Shown in pieces: positions 1 to 8,527 of a DNA stretch of 64,000 nt; the stretch's first letter is position 1; each line of letters starts with the position of its first letter. Source of the DNA: Paracoccus sulfuroxidans (GTDB lineage Bacteria > Pseudomonadota > Alphaproteobacteria > Rhodobacterales > Rhodobacteraceae); NCBI RefSeq assembly GCF_007830335.1, contig NZ_VLKU01000006.1, forward strand, positions 215,113 through 279,112, written 5' to 3'. Below the pieces are notes generated by a model. The model searched no databases. It worked only from the letters and a program-made list of their open reading frames with translations, and was not told where the DNA came from. Both the position numbers and the translations under genes were made by a program.

Positions 1-594
1 GCGCAGGCCGAGGCAATCGTGGTTCACGAGGTCGGCTGGACTGCGCGGGGGCGGGTTCGCGGCGAAATAGCTGGGCGCGCCCACGATGGCGAGCGAGATC
101 GGCGGGCAGAGCGGGACCGCAATCATCGTGTCGCCCACGGCCTCGCGCAGCCGAATGCCTGCGTCACAGCCTTCGCGGATGATGTCGCCGAACTCATCTT
201 CAACGACGATTTCCAGACGGATCTCGGGATATCTGCGATGAAATTCCGCGAGATGCGGCAGAAGCAGATATTTTGCGGCCACGCGGGAGCTGTTGATCCG
301 CACCTCACCCGCAGGACGGTTGCCTGAATCCTGCAGCGCATCGACCGCGAGTTTGATCGCCGCAAGGCTCGGGTCGACCTGCGCCAGCAAATCGCGACCG
401 GCTTCGGTCATGGACACCGCGCGGGTCGATCGGTTGAGCAGCCTGACCTCCAGCTTTTCTTCGAGCGCGCGGATCGATTGCGACAGCGCGGACGGGGAAA
501 TGCTCAGTTTCGCCGCCGCCCGCGTGAAATTGCCTTCGCGGGCGACTTCGGCGAAGGCGGCGATTGCGGGAAGAAGAAGTCGATCCATGCGCAT
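1..594 (-). CDS. LysR-family transcriptional regulator (C-terminus cut by window edge)
   Basis: The minus-strand frame stays open from an ATG at 594 to the left edge, giving about 198 residues. The N-terminus is a typical LysR winged helix-turn-helix (around residues 5-60, with AFAEVAREGNFTRAAAKL and SPSALSQSI). The start of a LysR substrate-binding domain follows (GEVRINSSRVAAKYLLLPHL). A second in-frame ATG at 588 is possible. It is divergent from the NAD(P)-binding reductase at 730, and a perfect dyad sits at 601-615 just upstream of its start. It probably controls itself and that reductase; the inducer cannot be inferred. Confidence 0.9.
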   Translation of the reverse strand, partial: MRMDRLLLPAIAAFAEVAREGNFTRAAAKLSISPSALSQSIRALEEKLEVRLLNRSTRAVSMTEAGRDLLAQVDPSLAAIKLAVDALQDSGNRPAGEVRINSSRVAAKYLLLPHLAEFHRRYPEIRLEIVVEDEFGDIIREGCDAGIRLREAVGDTMIAVPLCPPISLAIVGAPSYFAANPPPRSPADLVNHDCLGLR

Positions 595-600
595 CCACTG

Positions 601-615
601 TGAAGTCAGACTTCA
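601..615. promoter_or_regulatory. Palindromic candidate LysR operator
   Basis: TGAAGT-CAG-ACTTCA is a perfect 6-3-6 inverted repeat in the divergent region between the LysR gene (start 594) and the reductase gene (start 730). LysR proteins usually bind interrupted dyads of this size next to their own promoter. The link to this regulator is inferred from position only. Confidence 0.45.
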
Positions 616-729
616 AGGTCAATGAAGCTATGGCCGGTTTTTCAGGCCAATCCAATTCTCTATTTGTAAGTGCAGTTGATAAACGAAACCCTGACCGGCC
701 CCCGAAGGCCGAAGATAAAGGATGAAGCC

Positions 730-1365
730 ATGACGAAAGTTCTGATCCTCGGCGCAAGCGGGCAGATCGCCCGGCACGTCATCGACATGCTGGCAGATCG
801 CGCGGATACCGAAATGACGCTGTTCCTGCGCGATGCCTCCAGACTGGGCCGCAATGCCCCGAAGAATGCCCGCGTGATCGAGGGCGACGTGCTTGATACC
901 GCGAAGCTGAAAGAGGCCGTGGCGGGGCAGGACGTGGTTTACGCAAACCTCGCCGGAGATGTCGACGCTCAGGCGGCCAGCATCATCGAAGCCATGCAGG
1001 GGACGGGCGTGAGCAAGCTGATCTTCTGCACCACCCTTGGCATTTATGACGAGGTGCCGGGCAAGTTCGGCGAATGGAACAACCGCGAAATCGGCGCCTA
1101 TATCCCGCCCTATCGCAAGGCCGCCAATCTGATCGAGGCGTCGGGCTTGGACTATGCGGTCCTGCGTCCGGCTTGGCTGACCGACAATGATGAAGTCGAT
1201 TATGAGACGACCGAGCGCCACGAGCCTTTCAAGGGCACCGAGATCTCTCGCAAAAGCGTCGCCGCCGTGGTCGTCGACCTGATCGAAAGCAATCGCGCTT
1301 TGGGTGGTCGCAGCATCGGCATCAACAAGCCGGGCACCGATGGCGACAAACCGGCCTTCATGTGA
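730..1365 (+). CDS. NAD(P)-binding protein, NmrA/atypical SDR family
   Basis: 211 residues. The N-terminus has the Rossmann glycine motif GASGQIA at residues 8-14, after the strand VLIL. The rest fits NAD(P)H-binding proteins of the YhfK/NmrA type: a D in GDVLD for the nucleotide, [14 protein letters not shown] in the middle, and [15 protein letters not shown] where extended SDRs have the YxxxK region. ATG 730 is chosen because AAAGGA lies about 8 bases upstream; an upstream in-frame start at 670 would add residues outside the fold. It probably reduces a quinone or carbonyl compound or senses the redox state; the substrate is unknown. It is followed at 57 bp by an alpha/beta hydrolase in the same direction. 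Confidence 0.82.
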   Translation: MTKVLILGASGQIARHVIDMLADRADTEMTLFLRDASRLGRNAPKNARVIEGDVLDTAKLKEAVAGQDVVYANLAGDVDAQAASIIEAMQGTGVSKLIFCTTLGIYDEVPGKFGEWNNREIGAYIPPYRKAANLIEASGLDYAVLRPAWLTDNDEVDYETTERHEPFKGTEISRKSVAAVVVDLIESNRALGGRSIGINKPGTDGDKPAFM

Positions 1366-1421
1366 CGGAACCAACCCCGTCCCCAACCTTTGACTCTCAC
1401 ATTCATTGAGGAGATTGCCCG

Positions 1422-2348
1422 ATGGAATCGATTATGATCCGCAATCACGACATGTATTGGGATATCGCAGCCGATATCTATTTCCCGCCGAATTTCGACA
1501 AAACCAAGAAATACCCGGCGATTATCAGCGCCCATCCGCTCGGAAGCTGCAAGGAACAGACCTCTGGCAACGTCTATGGCGAGGCGCTGGCCAAGGAAGG
1601 TTTCGTCGTCATCGCCTTTGACGCGAGCTTTCAGGGCGCGAGCGGCGGTGAGCCGCGCTTCATCGAAGACCCGGTTCAGCGGGTCGAGGATTTCCGCCAC
1701 GTGACCGACTATCTGGTGACTCTGCCCTATGTGGACGAAGACCGGATTGGTGTTTTGGGTATCTGCGGCGGCGGCGGTTATTCGATCAATGCCGCGATGA
1801 CCGAACGCCGGATCAAGGCGGTCGGCACCGTGACCGGCGCGAACTATGGTCGTCTGATGCGCGAAGGCTTCGTCAACTACGACCCGATTGGCGCGCTGGA
1901 AGACATGGCCAAGCAACGCACGGCGGAGGCGCGGGGCGAGGCGGTCAAGGTCAACGATCTGCTGCCGCCCTCGCCCGAAGAAGCAAAACGGCGCGGCATC
2001 ACCGACCGCGATCTGTACGAGGCGACCAAGTACTACCGGACCCCGCGCGGGCAGAAGCCGCATGGCCTGAACCGCTCGGTCCCCTCGCATCAGGCGGCGG
2101 CGGTGGGTTGGGACGCGTTCCATCTGGCCGAGGTTCTGCTGACGCAGCCGCTGTGCGTCGTGGTCGGCGACAAGGTCGGCGCCTTCGGGGCCTATCGCGA
2201 CGGCAGCGAAATCGTCGGCCGCGCGGCGTCGAAGAAGAAAGAGTTCGTCGTGATCGAAGGCTGGTCGCATTACGACCTTTACGACAAGCCCGAACCGGTT
2301 GCGCAGGCGCTGGCCAAGCTGGTGCCGTTCTACAAGGAAAACCTCTGA
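1422..2348 (+). CDS. Alpha/beta hydrolase, YcjY/dienelactone hydrolase-like
   Basis: 308 residues with an alpha/beta hydrolase fold and no signal peptide. The nucleophile elbow reads G-I-C-G-G at residues 113-117, so the nucleophile is Cys115 instead of Ser, as in dienelactone hydrolases and many YcjY-type proteins. A late His in GWSHYDLYDK fits the catalytic histidine. The start at 1422 has GAGGAG about 8 bases upstream. It is the second gene of a pair with the NmrA-type reductase and ends at a strong hairpin. It probably hydrolyses a small ester or lactone in the cytoplasm; the substrate is not known. Confidence 0.85.
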   Translation: MESIMIRNHDMYWDIAADIYFPPNFDKTKKYPAIISAHPLGSCKEQTSGNVYGEALAKEGFVVIAFDASFQGASGGEPRFIEDPVQRVEDFRHVTDYLVTLPYVDEDRIGVLGICGGGGYSINAAMTERRIKAVGTVTGANYGRLMREGFVNYDPIGALEDMAKQRTAEARGEAVKVNDLLPPSPEEAKRRGITDRDLYEATKYYRTPRGQKPHGLNRSVPSHQAAAVGWDAFHLAEVLLTQPLCVVVGDKVGAFGAYRDGSEIVGRAASKKKEFVVIEGWSHYDLYDKPEPVAQALAKLVPFYKENL

Positions 2349-2355
2349 CGAGTGA

Positions 2356-2384
2356 CAAGCGCGCGCCATCTGGTCGCGCGCTTG
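2356..2384. terminator. Hairpin terminator between convergent genes
   Basis: A perfect 10-bp stem CAAGCGCGCG/CGCGCGCTTG with a 9-base loop is followed by CGTTTT on the plus strand. It lies between the hydrolase stop (2348) and the stop of the convergent DoxX gene (2399). Confidence 0.75.
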
Positions 2385-2398
2385 CGTTTTGGAACGCC

Positions 2399-2773
2399 TC
2401 AGGCCTCCCGGTCGACGCTCAGCGGGCCGGGACCGGCGACCGAGAGGTAAAGGAAGATGAAGCAGAACAGGATGGCGGCCACGCCGCCGTTCTGGGCTGG
2501 GAAAAAGCCCTGCGGCCCATGCGCCATGAAATAGGCAAACGCCATGACGCCCGACAGGATGAAGGCGGCGATGCGCGTCTTGAAGCCGATCAGAACCAGA
2601 AAACCAAGGATCAGCTCAAAGATCCCCGCAATCCAGGCCATCGAGCCGACGGGTGGGCCTTCAGCGGCCGGGAAGCCCAGGATCTTCTGGACGCCGTAGC
2701 TGAAGATGACCAGCCCGGTCACGATCCGAAGCAGGCTGAGGGCGTAAGGGCGGAATTTTTCGATATTTTGCAT
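2399..2773 (-). CDS. DoxX family membrane protein
   Basis: 124 residues, mostly hydrophobic, with four predicted membrane segments. It shows the DoxX signature near the start (RIVTGLVIFSYGVQKI, then GIFELILGFLVLIGFKTR). ATG 2773 gives the normal DoxX length; the reading frame upstream of it overlaps the MFS gene and does not look like DoxX. DoxX proteins are inner-membrane proteins often found with redox and detoxification genes. This is the last gene of the minus-strand run that starts with the ring-cleaving dioxygenase at 9460. Confidence 0.88.
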   Translation of the reverse strand: MQNIEKFRPYALSLLRIVTGLVIFSYGVQKILGFPAAEGPPVGSMAWIAGIFELILGFLVLIGFKTRIAAFILSGVMAFAYFMAHGPQGFFPAQNGGVAAILFCFIFLYLSVAGPGPLSVDREA

Positions 2774-2798
2774 GGATGTTCCCAGTTCACAGCAAGGG

Positions 2799-4379
2799 TT
2801 AATGTGGTCGCAAAGCGTGCCGGACGACGGGAGGGTCCGCGTCCAGATGGTATTTGTGCAATTCGGCTTGCTCGAGTTCGTCGGCATGGGTGGTGCGTTG
2901 GTGTTGCCGCTGATGCTCGACCCAGCTTTCCACGATGAAGGCTTCGATGATGTGACCGGGCTCGGCCACGTCTTCCCACACATCCCAGCGGATGGCGCCG
3001 TCGCGTTGCCGGGTCCGGCTGAACTGGCGCAGAAGGGCGACGAATTCGGCCTGATTGGCGGGATCGACGCGATATTCGATCTCGATCAGAACCGGGCCAC
3101 GGTCATCGGTGATCGGAACCGCAACGACCGGATCGGCCCAATGATAGGAGGGCGAAAGATCCGTCGCCGCCTCTTTCGGAAGCCGCCAGCGGAACGCCAG
3201 CGCCAGCGCCGCGATCTGGCCCAAGGCGGCGATCACCAGCGCCGTGCGCACCGACGCATTGGACGCGACCGTCCCCCAGATCACACTGCCCGCCGCCATC
3301 GATCCTTGAAAGACCAGCAGATAGATCGCCAGCGCCCGCGCCTTCACCCATCCGGGCGAGGCCATCTGCGCCGCGACGTTCAGCGATGTCATCATCCCGA
3401 TCCATGCAAGCCCCGCGACGAACATGACCGCGCCGCCGACCCAAGCATTCGGGATCAGCGCAAGCGACAGCGTCGCCAGCGCGAAAAGCAGCGTCGAGCC
3501 GATCGAGACGGTGTTGGCAGGCACCCGCGTCCGCAGGCGCTTCAGCAACAAGGCCCCGACAATCGCACCGACGCCCATCGCGCCGAGAAGTGCGCCGTAA
3601 CCTGCGGCGCTGAGGCCAAGCTCTCGCCGACCGATCAGGGGCAGCATGGCCCAAAGCGCGCTGCCGAAGATGAAGAAGCCAAGGGCGCGGATCAGGACGA
3701 CATGCATCGCGGGCGAATAGCGCGCATAGCGGACGCCCGCTTTCATCGCACCCATGAAAAGCTCGGGCGGAAGCTGGCTTTGCTTTGGTTTGCGGTCCCA
3801 ACGGTAGATCACGAACAGCACCGCCATCACCGACACGGCGTTCAGCGCGAAAACCGCCGGAATGCCTGCAAGCGCGACAATGACCCCGCCAAGTGCGGGA
3901 CCGATGGCGCGCGAGATGTTGATACCAAGGCTGTTCAGCGCAATCGCATCCGGCAAAGCGGGCTTTTCGACCAGCTCCGGCACGATGGCCTGAAAGATCG
4001 GTCCGCTCAGCGCTGCGGCCACGCCCATGAAGAAGGTGGCAATCAGCAGCACCCACGGCGTCGTCAGGTCAAGCGCGGTGGTGACAGCCAGCAGCGCCGC
4101 CGTGATCATGCCCAAGACCTGCGCGCCAAGCAGCATCTTGCGGCGGTCGATGATATCGGCGAGCGCGCCTGCGGGCAGCGACAGGATGAACATGGGAAGC
4201 GTGGTCGCCGCCTGCACCAGCGCCACCATCAGCGGGCTTGGCGACAGCGACGTCATGAGCCAGCCAGAGCCGACATCATTCATCCACGTCCCGATATTCG
4301 AAATGATCGTCGCGATCCAAAGGGCCCGGAAAACCGGATAGCTGAGCGGGCCCTTTGTGGTTTCAGATGCGGTGTTCAT
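2799..4379 (-). CDS. MFS transporter (MFS_3/EntS-type) with C-terminal ABM-like domain
   Basis: 526 residues. Residues 1 to about 400 form twelve membrane helices of the MFS_3 exporter group, with the loop-2-like signature GALADIIDRRKML. The last 100 or so residues (from VLIEIEYRVDPANQAEF) look like a small ferredoxin-like antibiotic-biosynthesis-monooxygenase domain, with DGAIRWDVWEDV and SWVEHQRQHQR. This tail is known in a subset of these exporters. Its start codon overlaps the stop of the upstream DoxX gene (ATGA, 4376-4379), so the two are translationally coupled. It probably exports a toxic or aromatic compound handled by this operon. Confidence 0.87.
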   Translation of the reverse strand: MNTASETTKGPLSYPVFRALWIATIISNIGTWMNDVGSGWLMTSLSPSPLMVALVQAATTLPMFILSLPAGALADIIDRRKMLLGAQVLGMITAALLAVTTALDLTTPWVLLIATFFMGVAAALSGPIFQAIVPELVEKPALPDAIALNSLGINISRAIGPALGGVIVALAGIPAVFALNAVSVMAVLFVIYRWDRKPKQSQLPPELFMGAMKAGVRYARYSPAMHVVLIRALGFFIFGSALWAMLPLIGRRELGLSAAGYGALLGAMGVGAIVGALLLKRLRTRVPANTVSIGSTLLFALATLSLALIPNAWVGGAVMFVAGLAWIGMMTSLNVAAQMASPGWVKARALAIYLLVFQGSMAAGSVIWGTVASNASVRTALVIAALGQIAALALAFRWRLPKEAATDLSPSYHWADPVVAVPITDDRGPVLIEIEYRVDPANQAEFVALLRQFSRTRQRDGAIRWDVWEDVAEPGHIIEAFIVESWVEHQRQHQRTTHADELEQAELHKYHLDADPPVVRHALRPH

Positions 4380-4789
4380 ACGTCTCTTTCACGGTGCCAG
4401 AAAATCGCGACGATCATCAGACCGCCAAGCAGCCCGATATGTTCCATGAACGTGTTGCGGTCATGGAAGCGTGCCGTCGCATCGGCGATGTCCCAGTAAC
4501 GATGCGCGATCAGGGTCGCGGCGGTGGTGAAGACGCCCAAGGCCCCCGCGCCGAGCCACGCCATCCGGCCCCAGATCACCAGAAGCGATCCGCCGATCTG
4601 GACGAGCACGGTTGCGGCGACGACCAGCCATGCGGGCTCCAGCCCGAAATGCTGCGCCTCGCCCAAGGCGCCCGGCAGGTTGCCGAGCTTTTCGAACCCG
4701 CTGAGCCAGAAGGGCCATGTCAGCAGGATCGCGGCGACGCGCGCAAACCAGCGCGCGTCGAGAAGATTGGAAACGAAGGTTGGCGTCAT
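4376..4789 (-). CDS. DoxX family membrane protein
   Basis: 137 residues with four hydrophobic segments (FARVAAILLTWPFWLSGFEK, LVVAATVLVQIGGSLLVIWG, LGVFTTAATLIAHRYW and a C-terminal helix). The sequence SGFEKLGNL with a later HDRNTFMEHIGLLGG is typical of DoxX proteins. ATG 4789 lies 2 bases after the stop of the amidohydrolase. The open frame extends further to a TTG at 4807 but that would overlap the amidohydrolase. It is in one operon with the amidohydrolase and the MFS exporter. Confidence 0.85.
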   Translation of the reverse strand: MTPTFVSNLLDARWFARVAAILLTWPFWLSGFEKLGNLPGALGEAQHFGLEPAWLVVAATVLVQIGGSLLVIWGRMAWLGAGALGVFTTAATLIAHRYWDIADATARFHDRNTFMEHIGLLGGLMIVAIFWHRERDV

Positions 4790-4791
4790 GG

Positions 4792-6741
4792 TCAGACCAT
4801 CCAGCAAGAGCAGCCGAAGGATCCCCAGAAGGTCCGGGCATCGCGGGCGGGCACATTCGCGCCAAGGGCGGCGGCGTGGTCATGGCCGTGGACACCACAG
4901 CTTGACGCGCAACCGCAGGCGGCGGCGAATTTGGTCGCGGTCCCCTGATCCTTTTCGGCGCTGCGATAATAGCCGCCGAACTGACGCACGGGCGACCAGT
5001 CGGGCATCGGCGCGGGCAGGTCGGGGGCCATCGGGCGGAAGTCGCCGTCGCCATGCACGACCTTGCCGCCAAGCACGGTCAGCACCGCGCGCAGATGCGC
5101 GATCTCTGCCTCGGGGACCGAGAAGTAATCGTCCGACAGCAGCGCGAGATCGGCAAGCTGGCCTTCCTTGATCTGGCCTTTCTTCCCCTGCTCGCGCGAG
5201 AACCAGGTATTCGCTTCGGTCCAGAGACGCAGCGCGGTGTCGCGATCCAGACGGTTCGCCGCCGGGTAAAGCTTCAGCCCGCCCACGGTTGACGACGTGA
5301 CCAGCCACGACAGCGACACCCACGGGTTATAGCTTGCGACCCGCGTCGCGTCCGTGCCCGCGCCGACCGGCAGACCGGCCTCCATCATGCGCTTGATCGG
5401 CGGCGTATGCTCGGCCTCTTTCGCGCCGTAGCGTTCGACGAAATATTCGCCCTGATAGGCCATGCGGTGCTGAACCGCGATGCCGCCGCCAAGGGCTGCA
5501 ATGCGGTCGATGTTGCGTTCGCTGATCGTCTCGGCATGGTCGAAGAACCAGTTGATACCGGTGAAGGGGATGTCCTTGTTCACCTTTTCAAAGACGTTCA
5601 ACGCCCGGTCAATCGTCTGGTCATAGGTCGCGTGCAGACGCCAGGGCCAACGGTTTTCGGCCAGCAGTCGGACGACCGGCTCCAGATCGCTTTCCATATT
5701 CGGCGGCATCTCGGGACGCTCGAAACGGAAATCCTCGAAATCGGCGGCGGAATAGACCAGCATCTCGCCCGCGCCATTATGGCGATAGGTGTCGTCGCCC
5801 TGACCCGGCTTGATCATCTTGACCCAATTCGAGAAGTCCTGAAGCTCTTCCTTGGGCTTTTGCGTGAAGAGGTTGTAGTTGATGCGGACGGTCATATCGC
5901 CGTCCTCATGCAGCTTCTGGATGACCTCGTAATCGTCGGGGTAGTTCTGGAACCCGCCACCCGCATCGATGACCGAGGTGACGCCCAACCCGTTCAGCTC
6001 GCGCATGAAATGGCGGGTCGAGTTCAGCGCATAGTCCTGATCAAGCTTCGGCCCCTTGGCGAGCGTCGCATAAAGGATCGTCGCATTCGGCTGCGCCAGC
6101 AGCAGGCCCGTGGGGTTGCCCTTGGCGTCGCGCTGAATTTCTCCACCCGGAGGGTTCGGCGTGTCCTTGGTGTAGCCCACGACGCGCAGGGCGGCCGCAT
6201 TCAGCAGCGCGCGGTCGTAAAGATGCAGGATGAAGACCGGGGTGTCGGGCGCGACGGCGTTCAGCTCATCCAGGGTCGGCAGGCGTTTTTCGGCGAACTG
6301 GTTTTCGGTAAAGCCGCCGACCACGCGCACCCATTGCGGGGCAGGGGTCTTTGCCACCTGTTCCTTCAGCATGCGCATGGCTTCGGCAAGGCTCGGCACG
6401 CCGTCCCAACGCAGTTCCATATTGTAGTTGAGGCCGCCGCGAATGATGTGGGTGTGGCTGTCGATGAGGCCCGGGATCATGCGGCGACCGCCTGCATCGA
6501 TCATCTCGGCCTCGGGGGCGGCGGCGCGAACCTCGGCCTCGGATCCGACGGCAAGGAACTTGCCATCCCGGATCGCAACCGCTTCGGCGACCGGGTTCTG
6601 GCGGTCCATCGTCGTGACTTTGGCATTCACGATAATCAGGTCTTTGTCGGGCATCGAAGTCTCCTGCGCGTGAGCTTTGGCGGAATAGAGAAGCGAGGTT
6701 GCGGCAGCACCGGCGAGCGTTTGTCGGCGTGACAATTTCAT
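4792..6741 (-). CDS. Exported amidohydrolase, YtcJ type, with Cys/His-rich tail
   Basis: 649 residues of the metal-dependent amidohydrolase superfamily. The N-terminus resembles a Tat signal (SRRQTLAGAAATSL, cleavage near AKAHA-QE). The metal motif HTH is at residues 96-98 and further conserved parts include FDHAETISERN and AGTDATRVASYNPW. The last 45 residues are unusual: CGCASSCGVHGHDH and then FWGSFGCSCWMV, which could bind a metal. ATG 6741 is chosen for its GAGGA box and because the signal starts there. It probably hydrolyses an N-acyl or cyclic amide compound. It lies between DUF1275 and DoxX genes in one operon. Confidence 0.87.
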   Translation of the reverse strand: MKLSRRQTLAGAAATSLLYSAKAHAQETSMPDKDLIIVNAKVTTMDRQNPVAEAVAIRDGKFLAVGSEAEVRAAAPEAEMIDAGGRRMIPGLIDSHTHIIRGGLNYNMELRWDGVPSLAEAMRMLKEQVAKTPAPQWVRVVGGFTENQFAEKRLPTLDELNAVAPDTPVFILHLYDRALLNAAALRVVGYTKDTPNPPGGEIQRDAKGNPTGLLLAQPNATILYATLAKGPKLDQDYALNSTRHFMRELNGLGVTSVIDAGGGFQNYPDDYEVIQKLHEDGDMTVRINYNLFTQKPKEELQDFSNWVKMIKPGQGDDTYRHNGAGEMLVYSAADFEDFRFERPEMPPNMESDLEPVVRLLAENRWPWRLHATYDQTIDRALNVFEKVNKDIPFTGINWFFDHAETISERNIDRIAALGGGIAVQHRMAYQGEYFVERYGAKEAEHTPPIKRMMEAGLPVGAGTDATRVASYNPWVSLSWLVTSSTVGGLKLYPAANRLDRDTALRLWTEANTWFSREQGKKGQIKEGQLADLALLSDDYFSVPEAEIAHLRAVLTVLGGKVVHGDGDFRPMAPDLPAPMPDWSPVRQFGGYYRSAEKDQGTATKFAAACGCASSCGVHGHDHAAALGANVPARDARTFWGSFGCSCWMV

Positions 6742-6752
6742 CGGTCCTCCTC

Positions 6753-7442
6753 TCAGGCTGCTTGGGGGGTGGTCGGGGAGGGGCCGCTGTGGACCGCAAG
6801 GACGGCCAGCGCGACCAGCGGGGGAATCAAATAGCCCCAAAGGCCCACAAGGACATAGGCCCCGGCGGCCAGCGCACAGCCCAGGGCAAAGACCACGACC
6901 GCAATCAGGAAACGCGCCATGCGCGCCTTGATCACGGCGGGGTCTTCCTTGGCTTGCGGGTACATGAGCAGCGCCAGATCCAGCATGATCTGGGTGGTCG
7001 TGCCAGTCATCAGGGTCGTGGGCGGCGCGTCCTTTAGGTGGACACGGTGAATACCGTTTTGGATCGCCATGGCGGCGACCAGCAGCATTCCGGTCACGAT
7101 CAGCGCCGAGCTGTCAGGCACGCTGAAGGGGCCGTGGTTGATGGCGATGGCGGCGGCAAGCGCGAACAGCAGCACCTTGACGACCAGCATGGTCCGCATG
7201 GCGCGATGCTCTGACGCGGCCAGCCGCAGCATGATCGAGCGGCTGATCAGAATCGTGACGCAAAAGACCGGCAGCGCCAGAAGCTTGGCGAAAATGCCGG
7301 TGCTGCCATTGGCCAGTGCATCGCCGATCATCACGAAGTTGCCGGTGACATGGGCGGTGAAGAGGTTCTGCAAGGTCAGAAAGCCGATGGTATCGACATA
7401 GCCGCCGTTGAAGCTCAGAAGCATGGGAACGGAGTTTTTCAT
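6753..7442 (-). CDS. DUF1275 (YoaK) family membrane protein
   Basis: 229 residues with about six membrane segments. The N-terminus LSFNGGYVDTIGFLTLQNLFTAHVTGNFV is characteristic of DUF1275/YoaK proteins, as is MAIQNGIHRVHLKDAPPTTLMTGTTTQ (an A-x-G-x-Q-N region followed by a TG-T loop). ATG 7442 gives the family length; the longer open frame upstream overlaps the isochorismatase-like gene. The function of the family is unsettled; some members are treated as transporters. It lies 11 bp upstream of the amidohydrolase. Confidence 0.85.
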   Translation of the reverse strand: MKNSVPMLLSFNGGYVDTIGFLTLQNLFTAHVTGNFVMIGDALANGSTGIFAKLLALPVFCVTILISRSIMLRLAASEHRAMRTMLVVKVLLFALAAAIAINHGPFSVPDSSALIVTGMLLVAAMAIQNGIHRVHLKDAPPTTLMTGTTTQIMLDLALLMYPQAKEDPAVIKARMARFLIAVVVFALGCALAAGAYVLVGLWGYLIPPLVALAVLAVHSGPSPTTPQAA

Positions 7443-7524
7443 CGACAGGGCCTTTCTTTGCCATCCACTGGTTTGCGCTCGCGCAAACGTCCCCGACGCA
7501 GAACGCCGGGGACGTTTCCAAGGA

Positions 7525-8220
7525 TCAAACGTCTTTGGCGGGATTCGGTGCCAGACGCTTGCCGTTGTATTTGCTGCGCGAGGGGGCCTTGTGGACCATG
7601 GTCGCGGCGTAATCGACGCCCATGCCGTAAGCGCCCGCATGTTCGGCCACGACCGCGATGGTTGCGTCATAGGTTTCCTTGCGGGCCCAATCGCGCTGCC
7701 ATTCCAGCAGCACTTGTAGCCAGGTCACCGGGATAACGCCCGCCTGAACCATCCGCTCCATCGCCCATTGATGGGCTTCGGCGGTGGTGCCGCCCGAGGC
7801 ATCGGCAACCATATAGATCTCGTAATCGGTGTCCTTCATTGCCGACAGCGCGAAGGTCAGGTTGCAAACCTCGGTCCAGAGACCCGCGACGACGATCTTC
7901 TTGCGGCCTTCGGCTGCGCCTTTCGCCAGCGAGTCGCGGACGTTCTGATCATCCCAGGAGTTCATCGAGGTCCGCTCAAGAATGGTGGCATCGGGCAGGA
8001 CATCCAGGATCTCGGGGAAGGTTTCGCCCGAGAAGCTTGAAGTTTCGACGGTGGTGATCGTGGTCGGGATGTTGAAGATCCGGGCGGATTTCGCCAGACC
8101 GACGACGTTGTTCTTCAGCACCTGGCGGTCGATCGACTGGACGCCGAAGGCCATCTGCGGCTGCTGGTCGATGATGATGAGCTGGCTGTTTTCGGGGGTC
8201 AGAACTTCAAGATTCGACAT
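7525..8220 (-). CDS. Isochorismatase-like hydrolase, YcaC type
   Basis: 231 residues. The fold and catalytic set match cysteine hydrolases of the isochorismatase superfamily: Asp in LIIIDQQPQMAF near residue 18, and the catalytic Cys in GLWTEVCNLTF near residue 118. SMNSWDD and DASGGTTAEAHQWA are typical of YcaC-like proteins. It probably hydrolyses a small amide. It lies between the DUF1275 gene and the XapX gene and appears to be part of the run led by the ring-cleaving dioxygenase. Confidence 0.88.
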   Translation of the reverse strand: MSNLEVLTPENSQLIIIDQQPQMAFGVQSIDRQVLKNNVVGLAKSARIFNIPTTITTVETSSFSGETFPEILDVLPDATILERTSMNSWDDQNVRDSLAKGAAEGRKKIVVAGLWTEVCNLTFALSAMKDTDYEIYMVADASGGTTAEAHQWAMERMVQAGVIPVTWLQVLLEWQRDWARKETYDATIAVVAEHAGAYGMGVDYAATMVHKAPSRSKYNGKRLAPNPAKDV

Positions 8221-8246
8221 GGTGTTTTCTTCCTGTGTGAAAGGGA

Positions 8247-8498
8247 TCAGCTGTTTTTGCGGTCTGCCGCGTCGTTCAGACGGGCGGCGGTCGAGAAGGA
8301 TTTTTCGTGCAGGCAGGACTGGACGACATTTTTGTCGCCACGCAGCCATTGAACCGCCGCCTCACCCGCCAGAATTCCCAGAAGGCCCAGCAGCGCGATG
8401 ATTGGCGGCGCTGGCGATTTCACCGCCAGCAGGCCGTAGATGACGCCGATGCCAAGCCCGACGGCAAGGGACAGGATATAGGGGGTGTAAGACGGCAT
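8247..8498 (-). CDS. XapX domain protein
   Basis: 83 residues. The first 50 residues form two helices with the XapX signature (YILSLAVGLGIGVIYGLLAV, then KSPAPPIIALLGLLGILAGE). The remaining part is polar. XapX proteins are small inner-membrane proteins of unknown role that often sit beside isochorismatase-like hydrolases and amidohydrolases, as here. The gap to the next gene in the same direction is 26 bp. Confidence 0.88.
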   Translation of the reverse strand: MPSYTPYILSLAVGLGIGVIYGLLAVKSPAPPIIALLGLLGILAGEAAVQWLRGDKNVVQSCLHEKSFSTAARLNDAADRKNS

Positions 8499-8527
8499 CT
8501 TGTTCCTCTTGTCTGCAAGCCCGCGCC

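Noticed and set aside
2772..4499. 575-codon plus-strand frame opposite the MFS exporter
   Set aside because: Arg/Gln/His-rich composition and no domain; the minus-strand gene has twelve clear membrane helices.
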